This document shows positions 1-7,790 of a DNA stretch of 21,626 nt, piece by piece (within the stretch, counting starts at the first letter, position 1; every line of letters starts with the position of its first letter). The stretch comes from Verrucomicrobiota bacterium. GTDB taxonomy: Bacteria > Verrucomicrobiota > Verrucomicrobiia > Opitutales > Opitutaceae. The notes below the pieces were generated by a model. It had not been told where the DNA came from. It was given only the letters and a program-made list of their open reading frames with translations, and searched no databases. Both the position numbers and the translations under genes were made by a program. The stretch is from contig JAEWKR010000179.1 of the NCBI GenBank assembly GCA_023457715.1, positions 1-21,626 of the forward strand, given 5' to 3'.

Positions 1-10
1 TTGCGAGGCA

Positions 11-76
11 GCCACTGCCTGATGCCGCGGACTGGGGCTCGCTCTCCGGGCTAAGGCCACTGAGAGCCGACCTGCT
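11..76 (+). promoter_or_regulatory. Possible decayed cobalamin riboswitch core (weak)
   Basis: The order of short words resembles the 3' half of a cobalamin riboswitch. GCCACTG lies at 11-17, GGGCTAAGG at 48-56 (canonical GGGAAGG with two extra bases), and GAGCCGACCTGCT at 64-76, which equals the canonical B12 box with AGGA missing. The element would be cut by the left window edge. The missing four bases and the downstream DUF1593 gene, which has no known link to B12, both argue against a working switch. It may be a remnant or a chance match. Confidence 0.15.
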
Positions 77-230
77 GGGCTGACGTTAATTCGCCCCCGG
101 CCGGAGGTGTGTCCCGCTGGGCGTTAAAGGCCCAAGATGGGGCGTTTTCGGCCTGATTCCGTGATCATCGCGGGAAACTGAGTTCGGCTATCTGCCGATT
201 AAGCCCCTTCTGCGCCATAATTCCACATCC

Positions 231-330
231 AGGGTCTGTCCCCCTCGCGAGGCCGAAGCTGGCGTGGGCTTCAAGGGTCTGTCCCTTCGGGGAAGGGTCT
301 GTCCCCTTTGGAGTATGTCTGTCCCTGGGG
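231..330 (+). repeat. GGGTCTGTCCC motif cluster
   Basis: The word AGGGTCTGTCCC occurs at 231-242, 274-285 and 294-305, and a degenerate fourth copy (TGTCTGTCCC) at 316-325. The second and third copies are also preceded by A (AAGGGTCTGTCCC). Spacing between copies is 43, 20 and about 22 bases. The half-word GGGTC/GTCCC makes each copy partly palindromic. I know motifs of this kind (GGGTCTGTCCCC, GGGTCTGACCCC) as common intergenic repeats in environmental bacteria, often near IS200/REP-type Y1 transposases; no such transposase is in this window. The last copy ends only about 60 bases before the start of the DUF1593 gene. Confidence 0.7.
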
Positions 331-384
331 TTGGGTTCGGACTTCTCACGGGGAGGGGCGGGGGGGTATGGTTCGAGCTCTCGT

Positions 385-1815
385 ATGAAGATGTCCTTTT
401 TCCGGTTGGGGGTGGGGGCGCTGGTGTTTTGCATCGGGACCGTCCTGGCCGCGGCGGAGAAGTCGCGGGTGATTGTTCTGACCGACATGGGGGCCGACCC
501 GGATGATGAGCAATCCTTGGTCCGGCTGCTGCTCTATTCGAACCAGATCGATGTGGAGGGAATCGTCGCGACCACCTCGTGCTGGCAGCAGGATACGATC
601 CGGCGGGATTTCATCACCACGATCCTGAACGCGTACGAAAAGGTGCAGCCAAATCTGCTGCGGCATGAGCCTGGTTTCCCAACCGCGGAGGCACTGCGCA
701 GCGTGGTGAAACAGGGCGCGCCGCGGTATGGCATGAGCGGAGTCGGCGAAGGCAACGATTCCGAGGGATCCGAATGGATTCTGCAGCGGCTCGCCGACGA
801 AGACCCTCGGCCATTGTGGATCTCCGTGTGGGGCGGTGCCAACACGCTTGCGCAGGCTTTGTTCAAACTGCGGGCCACCCGCCCTCCGGTCGAAGTGGAT
901 CGTGCCGTCAGCCGGCTCCGGGTGTATACCATCTCCGACCAGGATGACAGCGGCCCCTGGCTGCGACGGACGTTTCCGGGGCTATTCTACATCGTAACGC
1001 CCGGCGACGACTACGGGCAGTCGACGTGGATCGCGATCAACAATCTGCACGACGGGGTGGATAACGCCTGCGTCGGAAACGACTGGCTCGCACGAAATAT
1101 CCAACAGGCTCACGGGCCCCTCGGTGCGGCGTACCCGGATGTCGCGTGGGGCATGGAGGGCGATACGCCCGCCTACCTCGGATTGATCCCCAACGGTCTG
1201 AACGCACCGGAACATCCCAATTGGGGCGGGTGGGGCGGCCGCTACGAACTCGCCACGCCGGCCCTCGAGACCATCGGGGACTCCGTTTCGGTGGTGGTCC
1301 CGGAACGTGAGACGCGACCGATCTGGACCAACGCCTCCGACACTTGGACGCCCTATGTAGCCAATGAACAGAAGCGCGCGGTCAAACCGACCGCCGGCAC
1401 GTTCACCGGCAACCAGGTGACGCTCTGGCGCTGGCGGGAGGATTTTCAGAACGACTTCGCCGCCCGCATGGATTGGTGCGTACGGCTTCCCGCGGAGGCA
1501 AACCATCCTCCCATTCCGCGGCTGAGACATGCCAACCGACTGACCGTGAAGTCAGGGCAGACCCTCACGCTGGATGCCTACGGCAGCAGCGACCCCGATG
1601 GCGACAGCATCAGCTATCTGTGGTTTCACTACCCGGAAGCCGGCTCGTACCGTCAACGGGTCACGACCGGCGGGGCCGAAAACGTGGATCGCTACCGTTT
1701 CACGGCGCCGAAGGTGGATAAACCGGAGACGCTGCACTTCATCCTGCGCCTGACCGACAAGGGCACGCCGGCCCTGAGTCGCTACCAACGCGTCATCGTC
1801 ACGGTGGAGCCTTGA
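385..1815 (+). CDS. Exported DUF1593 / Sde182-like protein (nucleoside-hydrolase-like fold)
   Basis: I chose the ATG at 385, giving 476 residues. The frame stays open upstream to a TTG at 331, but those 18 residues are Gly/Ser-rich and precede a clear signal peptide (hydrophobic residues about 8-23, ending AAAEK). The mature N-terminus shows VIVLTDMGADPDDEQS at about 29-44, with an Asp-rich cluster (D34, D38, D40, D41) like the metal-binding start of nucleoside hydrolases. The central part matches the DUF1593 family. The last 100 or so residues, with SSDPDGDSISYLWFHYPEAG, form the Ig-like C-terminal domain seen in Sde182, a cellulose-binding protein. Family members are exported and occur in polysaccharide-degrading bacteria; the substrate is unknown. 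It faces the histidine kinase convergently across 66 bases. Confidence 0.88.
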   Translation: MKMSFFRLGVGALVFCIGTVLAAAEKSRVIVLTDMGADPDDEQSLVRLLLYSNQIDVEGIVATTSCWQQDTIRRDFITTILNAYEKVQPNLLRHEPGFPTAEALRSVVKQGAPRYGMSGVGEGNDSEGSEWILQRLADEDPRPLWISVWGGANTLAQALFKLRATRPPVEVDRAVSRLRVYTISDQDDSGPWLRRTFPGLFYIVTPGDDYGQSTWIAINNLHDGVDNACVGNDWLARNIQQAHGPLGAAYPDVAWGMEGDTPAYLGLIPNGLNAPEHPNWGGWGGRYELATPALETIGDSVSVVVPERETRPIWTNASDTWTPYVANEQKRAVKPTAGTFTGNQVTLWRWREDFQNDFAARMDWCVRLPAEANHPPIPRLRHANRLTVKSGQTLTLDAYGSSDPDGDSISYLWFHYPEAGSYRQRVTTGGAENVDRYRFTAPKVDKPETLHFILRLTDKGTPALSRYQRVIVTVEP

Positions 1816-1828
1816 GCGGCAAGTGTTC

Positions 1829-1848
1829 CCAGGGGGCGACGCCCTTGG
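1829..1848. terminator. Hairpin between convergent genes
   Basis: CCAGGGG (1829-1835) pairs with CCCTTGG (1842-1848), with one G-U pair and a six-base loop. It lies 14 bases after the DUF1593 stop and 33 bases from the kinase stop, so it could end transcripts from either side. There is no T-run after it on either strand, so an intrinsic terminator is only possible, not shown. Confidence 0.3.
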
Positions 1849-1881
1849 CCTCCGCCGCCACGCCGTGCCACCGCCGCGGAC

Positions 1882-3738
1882 TTATTCCGCCGCAGGGAGT
1901 TCAATCCAGAACCGGCTGCCGTTCTGGCCGTCAGACTCCACCCCGCATGCGCCGCCACTCTTTTCGATAACCTTGCGCACAATCGCGAGACCGATTCCGG
2001 TGCCGTCGTATTGACTGGCCTCAGGCGTGCGCTCGAAAACCCGGAACAACCGTTGCTGGTGCTGCGGGGGAATGCCAATACCATTGTCTTCCACCCAGAC
2101 CCGGACGCGATCGCCCAGCCGCTCCGTGCGCACGGTCACCGCGGGCCGCTGGCCGGGGCGAACAAACTTCGTCGCATTGGTCAGGAGATTGCTGAGCGCC
2201 TGGGTCAGCGACAGCTCATGGGCGACCACATCGTGCAGGGGCGTGATCACCTTCACGTCGGCCGCCGCGGGTTGCAGTTCCGCGTAGTGTTCGATCGTGC
2301 CGCGTAGCACGGGCTCCAGCCCGACCCGGCTGCGCTGCAGGTCGGCTTTCGCGATGCGGCTGTAGTTCAGCATGCCCGTGGTGAGGGCGTTCATCCTCGC
2401 GCTCGCCCTGACGATGCGCCGCAAGTATTCGCGCCGATCCCCCTCGGAGGCGCCCTCCTCGAGAAGCAGCTCGGCGTAGCCGTGGATGGCCCGGATGGGG
2501 GCGCGGAGGTCGTGAGACACCGAGTAGGAGAACTCCTCCATCTGCGTCATCGCCTCACGCAGCGAGGCGGTGCGTTCGGCCACATGCTGCTCCAGTTGGT
2601 TGGCATACGCCTGCAACCGGTCGCGGGCCTGACGCTCCTGCTCCTCGGCCTGGTCGCGCGTCGCGGCCAGGCGCTCCAGCGCCCGGGCAATGCTCTCGAT
2701 TTCACGGAGGCGAGGCGCATTCGAGAGCGCACCATGGCGGAGCGCCAGTCGCTCGGCATCGGCAGCAAGGTGCTCAACATTGCGCAGGAGCGTGCCACCA
2801 ATCCAGCGCGCGATTCCCACGCCCAAGAGAGTGAGCAAGAGAGACGCGGAGACGCCGACGAGCAGCACCCGCATCGTCGCCGCCAGGGCCGCTGCCTTGG
2901 GCGAACCCATCGCCACGGACCAGCCGCACTGCGCATGGGTGAATGCGGCAAAAACCGGGAGGCCCTCGAGGGTCACGCTCTCGGCCACACCGTCGAATTC
3001 GCTTTGGATGCGCGCGGTGATATCGGCGGTCGGGCTCGAGCCAATGAAGTCGCTCCGATAGGGCGAGCGCGACACGATCCGGGCCTTCCGATCCGCCACG
3101 GTCACAACGCCATTGGGCGCGTAGCGGCGGACATTCAAGGCCTCCGCCAGCACGTGCGGCTCACTCACCAGACTGACGCCGAGCAATCGGCCGCCGGCGA
3201 GCACCACGGGAACCCCGACATGCACGACGTCTTTTTGCGCGGCCGGGCCATAGATCAAATCGGAAACAAAAGGGCGGCCGGCCTGCATCGCCTCGATGTA
3301 CGCCGGATCCAACTTGATCGAGGGGATCGATTCCCCGCGAGGCACCCGCGTATTGACAAGCGGCGTTCCTGCCATGTCGACCACCACCAGCCACCGACCG
3401 GGCTCCGGCAGGAGGCGCCGGCCAATCTCATCGAGACTTTCCCAATCGCCCGTCTGCACGGAACGGGTCGAGGCCAGAGCCCGCAGGATCGCGACCGAGC
3501 GCTCCATCTCCGCATCGATGACACCGGCGACGGCGCGGGCGGTGTTGCTCAGCTCCGCATGGATGGTCCGCTGTTGTGCGTCATACATCTCCACCGCGAG
3601 CGCGCCGATGATGGCAAGCGATGGCACCGTCAGAGCGGCGATCAAAAGATACAGCCGCCCGCGGACGGAATTCAGCCAGGAGGGCAGGCGGGGGGTGGGC
3701 ACGAAACGAATACACGCAGTTCCGCCGCCCCATGGCAA
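1882..3738 (-). CDS. Membrane sensor histidine kinase (Cache-like sensor, HisKA, HATPase)
   Basis: This is a 618-residue inner-membrane kinase. A transmembrane helix at about 28-50 and another at about 289-309 flank a 240-residue extracytoplasmic region resembling a double Cache/PAS-type ligand sensor. A linker and coiled coil follow (about 315-400). The H-box is FSYSVSHDLRAPIRAIHGY with the phospho-acceptor His409. The ATPase domain has the N-box (ALSNLLTNATKF, N517/N521), the G1 box DNGIGIPP (551-558) and G2 box DGTGIGLAIV (578-587). All catalytic motifs are intact. It has no receiver domain, and no response regulator lies nearby, so it is an orphan here. The listed start is TTG; a GTG at 3702 (12 residues shorter) is equally plausible and neither has a strong ribosome site. 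It is divergent from the TPR membrane protein gene. Confidence 0.93.
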   Translation of the reverse strand: MPWGGGTACIRFVPTPRLPSWLNSVRGRLYLLIAALTVPSLAIIGALAVEMYDAQQRTIHAELSNTARAVAGVIDAEMERSVAILRALASTRSVQTGDWESLDEIGRRLLPEPGRWLVVVDMAGTPLVNTRVPRGESIPSIKLDPAYIEAMQAGRPFVSDLIYGPAAQKDVVHVGVPVVLAGGRLLGVSLVSEPHVLAEALNVRRYAPNGVVTVADRKARIVSRSPYRSDFIGSSPTADITARIQSEFDGVAESVTLEGLPVFAAFTHAQCGWSVAMGSPKAAALAATMRVLLVGVSASLLLTLLGVGIARWIGGTLLRNVEHLAADAERLALRHGALSNAPRLREIESIARALERLAATRDQAEEQERQARDRLQAYANQLEQHVAERTASLREAMTQMEEFSYSVSHDLRAPIRAIHGYAELLLEEGASEGDRREYLRRIVRASARMNALTTGMLNYSRIAKADLQRSRVGLEPVLRGTIEHYAELQPAAADVKVITPLHDVVAHELSLTQALSNLLTNATKFVRPGQRPAVTVRTERLGDRVRVWVEDNGIGIPPQHQQRLFRVFERTPEASQYDGTGIGLAIVRKVIEKSGGACGVESDGQNGSRFWIELPAAE

Positions 3739-3987
3739 TTCCCGTCAGGCACACCGTCAGCGTCAGAGCGCGGTCCGAGGCTCCCATCCCATCGTCCTGC
3801 TTGCAACGGCTATGCCCGCGAGCGCGAAGGTCGCTGATCGGCCTACGACCACGGCGGCTCCGGCCCCGTTTATCGGCCTGCGGTGCAAATCGAGCGGCGG
3901 CGAGGCAAACAATTTTGTGCAGTCGAGGATTGATTAGGGGCGGTCACGGGATCTAATGACCGGAGTTTCCCCCATTGCGGTTCCCGC
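3739..3987. other. Divergent intergenic region
   Basis: These 249 bases separate the minus-strand kinase from the plus-strand TPR protein and must hold promoters for both. I see no convincing sigma-70-type boxes. A short inverted pair (GGTCA / TGACC, about 3940-3965) lies just before the TPR gene. The reading frames crossing this stretch are compositionally unconvincing. Confidence 0.4.
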
Positions 3988-6069
3988 ATGCTCCCACGTC
4001 AACCTGGCCGCGGCTCGACCCCGCCGCGGCCCACCCAGCAGGCTGATCGACCCCTGCCCACTGCCCAGCCCGGCAGCCGGGAAGGCGCGCCGCCGCCTGG
4101 GTACGCGTTGCCCCGGCTGCCATCGGGGTTCCGCGCGGGCCGCCCCTGGGGGATGGCGCTGGGTTTGGTCGCTTTGGTGCTGTGGAGTTATTGGCCAGCA
4201 CTTCGCGGGGGCCTGCTCTGGGATGACGACGCGCACCTTACGCGTCCCGAGCTCCGATCCTGGGACGGACTCGTCCGGATCTGGACCGACCTGACGGCCA
4301 CCCAGCAGTACTATCCCGTCCTGCACAGCGCGTTCTGGCTGGAGCACCGGCTGTGGGGTGACGCGACCCTGCCGTATCATCTGCTCAACATGGCGCTCCA
4401 CGCGTTGGCCTGCCTGCTGCTCGTGGCGGTCCTGCGGAGATTGTGGCCCGGCGGAGCGAGTTATGGGTTTCGGGTTTCGAGTGCCGGGATCACCTCCCCA
4501 GACCCCAGGCCCGAAACCCAAAACTTCGCCCGGGTGGGGGACGCGGCGTGGCTGGCGGGATTTCTTTTCGCCGTCCATCCCGTCGCGGTCGAAAGCGTGG
4601 CCTGGATCTCGGAGCAGAAGAACACGTTGTCCCTGGTGTTCTACCTCGCGGCTGGTCTCGCTTACCTGCGCTTTGACCGCAGCCGCAGCGGTTGGGCTTA
4701 CGCGGGGGCGTTCGCGTTGTACGCGCTCGCGGTCGGAACGAAGAGCGTCACCGCGACGCTCCCCGCCGCCCTGCTCGTGGTGCTGTGGTGGCAGCGGGGA
4801 ACGTTGTCGTTCCGACGTGACGTGCTGCCGCTGGCACCCTGGCTGGCGTTCGGGGTGGGGGCGGGCTTGTTCACGGCCTGGGTCGAATACACGTTCATCG
4901 GCGCGCAAGGCGGCGAGTTCGACCTCACCGCCTGGCAGCGGGTGCTGCTCGCGGCGCGCATCGCCAGCTTCTATGTCGGAAAACTGCTCTGGCCCGCGGA
5001 TTTGATGTTCATCTATCCCCGCTGGGATGCGGCGCGTTCCGCGGGTTCTTGGTGGCCATGGCTCCTCGGGCTGCTGGGGGTGACACTGGCGTGCTGGCGC
5101 ATCCGACACCGGAACCGCGGACTGCTGGCGGGCTGGCTGTTCTTCCTCGGCTCCCTGGTTCCGGCGCTCGGCTTCGTCAATGTCTACCCCTTCCGATTCT
5201 CCTATGTGGCGGATCATTTCCAGTACCTGCCGAGCCTCGGTCTGATCGCTCTGCTGGCCGCGGGGCTGACATGGGTCCAACTACGGGCAGGAGGTCCTGC
5301 CTCTGCCGGCGAGGCGGGGAGTGCGGTCGACGGGGCAACTCGCCGGCTCCGACGCTTCGCCCGTCCGGGCGTATGGCTGGTCCCTTTGCTGGCCCTGCTG
5401 ACCTACCGGCAGGCGGAGCAGTACCGGGACGTGGAAACGTTGTTCCGCACCACGCTGGCCCGAAATCCCGGCTGCTGGATGGCCCATCTCAACCTGGGGG
5501 TGCATCTGGCAAAGACGCCTGCCACCAAACCGGCGGCGATCGAGCACTTCCGGGCCACGCTCGCCTTGCTTCCGGATTGCGCGGAGGCGCATTACAACCT
5601 CGCCAATGAATTGGTGCGGGTCGGCGCCGGCGGGGCCGAGGCGATCCACCACTACCTGCGCGCGCTCGCGGCGAAACCTGACTATGCGCAGGCGCACTAC
5701 AATCTGGCGTTGCAACTTCAGCAGATCCCCGGACGTGAGGCGGAGGCGCTCCGTCACCTCGCCGCCACGGTGCGCATCGATCCCACTCATGCCCGGGCGC
5801 ACAACAATCTCGGCATCCTGCTTGCCGCGACGCCCTCACGGCTGGAGGAAGCGATCGCTCATTTCGAGGCGGCGGTGAACCTGCAGCCGGATTTCTCCGT
5901 CGCCCGGGCCAACCTGGCGAGTGCGTACAACGACCTGGCAATCCATCGCGCGCAGCTTGGCCGGCTGGATGAAGCGGTGCGACACGTGACCCGCGCGCTG
6001 ACCGTGGATCCGTCGCTGGCCCCGGCGCGCCGGAATCTCGAACTGCTCCGGGCCCAGGTCGGGCGCTGA
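3988..6069 (+). CDS. Polytopic membrane protein with C-terminal TPRs (GT-C / TMTC-like)
   Basis: This 693-residue protein has a Pro-rich N-terminal segment (1-50), about ten hydrophobic helices (56-470) and a TPR domain (about 496-690). The first loop carries GGLLWDDDAHLT (74-85), the acidic motif expected of GT-C fold glycosyltransferases. Other conserved stretches are YYPVLHSAFWLEHRLWG (108-124), VHPVAVESVAWISEQKNTLS (197-216) and RFSYVADHFQYLP (403-415), the last typical of bacterial TPR proteins related to eukaryotic TMTC O-mannosyltransferases. A role in glycosylating exported proteins or glycans is inference. Two linkers look like insertions derived from repeats: about residues 158-179 and about 433-450. 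The start at 3988 lacks a clear ribosome site; Met56 (4153) just before the first helix is an alternative. It precedes the beta-helix gene by 69 bases. Confidence 0.85.
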   Translation: MLPRQPGRGSTPPRPTQQADRPLPTAQPGSREGAPPPGYALPRLPSGFRAGRPWGMALGLVALVLWSYWPALRGGLLWDDDAHLTRPELRSWDGLVRIWTDLTATQQYYPVLHSAFWLEHRLWGDATLPYHLLNMALHALACLLLVAVLRRLWPGGASYGFRVSSAGITSPDPRPETQNFARVGDAAWLAGFLFAVHPVAVESVAWISEQKNTLSLVFYLAAGLAYLRFDRSRSGWAYAGAFALYALAVGTKSVTATLPAALLVVLWWQRGTLSFRRDVLPLAPWLAFGVGAGLFTAWVEYTFIGAQGGEFDLTAWQRVLLAARIASFYVGKLLWPADLMFIYPRWDAARSAGSWWPWLLGLLGVTLACWRIRHRNRGLLAGWLFFLGSLVPALGFVNVYPFRFSYVADHFQYLPSLGLIALLAAGLTWVQLRAGGPASAGEAGSAVDGATRRLRRFARPGVWLVPLLALLTYRQAEQYRDVETLFRTTLARNPGCWMAHLNLGVHLAKTPATKPAAIEHFRATLALLPDCAEAHYNLANELVRVGAGGAEAIHHYLRALAAKPDYAQAHYNLALQLQQIPGREAEALRHLAATVRIDPTHARAHNNLGILLAATPSRLEEAIAHFEAAVNLQPDFSVARANLASAYNDLAIHRAQLGRLDEAVRHVTRALTVDPSLAPARRNLELLRAQVGR
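4459..4525 (+). repeat. Palindromic GGGTTTCGGG-type element inside the TPR gene
   Basis: TGGGTTTCGGG (4464-4474) is perfectly matched by its reverse complement CCCGAAACCCA (4510-4520). The arms extend outwards with one mismatch (AGTT at 4459-4462, AACT at 4522-4525), leaving a loop of about 35 bases. It is in frame and encodes about residues 158-179 of the membrane protein, between a helix ending VAVLRRLWPGG and the conserved helix beginning GDAAWLAG. The loop-like, poorly conserved content suggests an inserted repeat rather than native protein sequence. Confidence 0.6.
5286..5301 (+). repeat. Short GC palindrome inside the TPR gene
   Basis: GGCAGGA and TCCTGCC form perfect seven-base arms around GG. 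It encodes part of a Gly/Ala-rich linker (LRAGGPASAGEAGSAVDGA) between the penultimate and last membrane helices. The layout resembles the other in-frame palindromes in this window. Confidence 0.45.
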
Positions 6070-6125
6070 CGCCCCCGTTGGCGGGCAGGGGCCGCCGGCG
6101 GGGTTGCGCCCCGTAAAACCCGGTG

Positions 6126-6131
6126 AAAGGA
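6126..6131 (+). promoter_or_regulatory. Ribosome binding site of the beta-helix gene
   Basis: AAAGGA lies seven bases before the ATG at 6139 and is one of the few good Shine-Dalgarno matches in the window. It supports 6139 over the adjacent ATG at 6142. Confidence 0.6.
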
Positions 6132-6138
6132 TGGCGCC

Positions 6139-7731
6139 ATGATGACCTTGAGGCGATGGCGCGTGTTTGCCACCTGGATACTCCTGCTCCCCGGCCTGAC
6201 CGCCCCGATCCGGGCAGGAGATGAGCCGGCGACGAAGCCACTTGAGGCGGTCGTGACGTACGAGCAGTTCGGGGCGGTGGGCGACGGCCTGACCGATGAT
6301 CTGCCGGCGATCTGTGCCGCCCATGCCCACGCCAACGAGCACGACCTGCCGGTTCGCTCCAAGCCCGATGCGACCTATCATCTGGGCCGCCGGGCGCTCA
6401 CCGCGATCATTCAGACCGACACCGACTGGAGCATGTCGCGGTTCATCATCGATGACAGCCAGGGGGTCGAGAATCACCGCCTGCCGCTCTTCGAAGTGCG
6501 GTCGCGGTTCGCGCCGGTGCCGCTGCACCTCGAGCGGCTCGCCGCCGGACAGCCGCGCCTGGAGGCCAGGCCTGAAACCGACCTGCTGGTGCTGGTGGAG
6601 AACGCCCACCGCCGGATGTTCATCCGCCGCGGACTGAATCAGAACCGGGGCAAGGAGCAGAGCGAAGTCTTCATCCTTCGTCGCGATGGCACCGTCGAGG
6701 GCGACATCGAATGGGATTACGATGCCGTTACGCGGGTGGAGGCGCGACCCATCGATGCCAGGCCGCTGTTCGTCCGGGGCGGTCTGTTCGTGAATCTGGC
6801 GAACCGCATGCGGCAGCCGGTCGGCTACAATTACTGGTCGCGAAACATCCTGATCACCCGCTCCAACACCACGATCGACGGGCTCACGCATCAGGTGGGC
6901 GGGGAGACCGACGTGGGCCATCCCTACATCGGATTCCTGCTCGCGCAGCGCGCGGCGAACATCACCTACCGCCGCTGCCGGGTGGACGGCCGGAAAGTTT
7001 ACACCACCCTGGGGAGCGCGAACCTGCCCGTGCCGATGGGGACCTATGGTTACCGGGCCGACCTGGTGGTGAACTTCCGGATGGAGCATTGCCGGACCGG
7101 CGACATCCACGACGCCAGCCGCTGGGGCGTGGTCGCGACGAACTTCATGAAGAACGTGGTGCTCGAAGACTGCATGCTCTCGCGGATGGACGTGCACGAA
7201 GGCGTCTCGGGCGGGTACGTCATCCGTCGCACCACGCTCGGCCATGCCGGGCTCAATGCGATCGGACGCGGCACGTTGCTGGTCGAGGACTCCACCATCC
7301 GCAGCGGGCGCTTCATCACGTTTCGCGACGACTACGGTTCCACCTGGGATGGAGACGTGGTGATCCGGAACAGCCGCTGGGAACTGCCACCCGCCCGCGG
7401 CCGCTACCAGGCGATGTTTCACGTGACCAACGACGGCCGGCACGATTTCGGGTATCCCTGCTCGATGCCACGGACGATCCGGATCGAGGGTCTCTACGTG
7501 GACGACTCGCAGCTGTCGCCGGACCACGAGGGGATTGTGTTCTTCAACGATCCGCTCGGTGAGTCGCGCGGCGACCGCCCGCATCCCTACCGCCTCACGG
7601 AGCAGGTGCTGGTCAGCGATCTCAAACTTGCGAGCGGGCGCACGCCGCGCGTGAGTCCAAATCCGGCGCTCGTCGACGCGATCCAGGTCACGGTGAGCCC
7701 GCCGGTCGGAGCCACGCGAGCGCAGCATTGA
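6139..7731 (+). CDS. Exported right-handed beta-helix protein (pectate-lyase-like)
   Basis: This 530-residue protein begins with a signal peptide (basic RRWR, hydrophobic 9-22, likely cut near IRAGDE). The mature start has YEQFGAVGDGLTDDLPAI (41-58), the signature opening of pectate-lyase-superfamily and GH28-like beta-helix enzymes. After a region of about 150 residues with no familiar motif, residues from about 230 to 480 show repeated coil-like stretches (for example NILITRSNTTIDGL, NITYRRCRVDGR, NVVLEDCMLSR, TLLVEDSTIRSG, DVVIRNSRWEL) typical of parallel beta-helix rungs. It is probably periplasmic or extracellular and acts on or binds a polysaccharide; the substrate is not identifiable and I cannot name catalytic residues. 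It is followed after 59 bases by the TIM-barrel gene, suggesting co-transcription. Confidence 0.85.
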   Translation: MMTLRRWRVFATWILLLPGLTAPIRAGDEPATKPLEAVVTYEQFGAVGDGLTDDLPAICAAHAHANEHDLPVRSKPDATYHLGRRALTAIIQTDTDWSMSRFIIDDSQGVENHRLPLFEVRSRFAPVPLHLERLAAGQPRLEARPETDLLVLVENAHRRMFIRRGLNQNRGKEQSEVFILRRDGTVEGDIEWDYDAVTRVEARPIDARPLFVRGGLFVNLANRMRQPVGYNYWSRNILITRSNTTIDGLTHQVGGETDVGHPYIGFLLAQRAANITYRRCRVDGRKVYTTLGSANLPVPMGTYGYRADLVVNFRMEHCRTGDIHDASRWGVVATNFMKNVVLEDCMLSRMDVHEGVSGGYVIRRTTLGHAGLNAIGRGTLLVEDSTIRSGRFITFRDDYGSTWDGDVVIRNSRWELPPARGRYQAMFHVTNDGRHDFGYPCSMPRTIRIEGLYVDDSQLSPDHEGIVFFNDPLGESRGDRPHPYRLTEQVLVSDLKLASGRTPRVSPNPALVDAIQVTVSPPVGATRAQH

Positions 7732-7790
7732 ACCGCAATGACAGGATCAGCGGGCTTCACCTTCCCGTGGAATGGCGCCACGCTGATGGG

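Larger units (their letters stand above)
1..384. other. Gene-free leader region
   Basis: I see no convincing gene in this stretch; the short open frames here have low-complexity or arginine/proline-rich translations that look like non-coding GC-rich DNA. It holds three structured items: a weak B12-box-like segment near the left edge, a small hairpin (TCGGC at 184-188, GCCGA at 194-198, five-base loop), and a cluster of GGGTCTGTCCC motifs at 231-330. The promoter and ribosome binding site of the gene starting at 385 must lie at the right end, but the G-rich run at about 351-366 is the only Shine-Dalgarno-like sequence and it is rather far (about 18 bases) from the ATG. Confidence 0.6.

Noticed and set aside
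2482..3837. 451-codon plus-strand frame opposite the histidine kinase
   Set aside because: Its translation is Arg/His/Gly-rich without domains, while the minus strand encodes all histidine kinase motifs.
3934..5280. 448-codon minus-strand frame opposite the TPR membrane protein
   Set aside because: Gln/Arg/Pro-rich shadow; the plus strand has membrane helices and family motifs.
5836..7728. 630-codon open frame on the minus strand opposite the beta-helix gene
   Set aside because: Shadow frame with His/Val/Arg-rich composition and no fold; the plus strand has a ribosome site, signal peptide and family signature.
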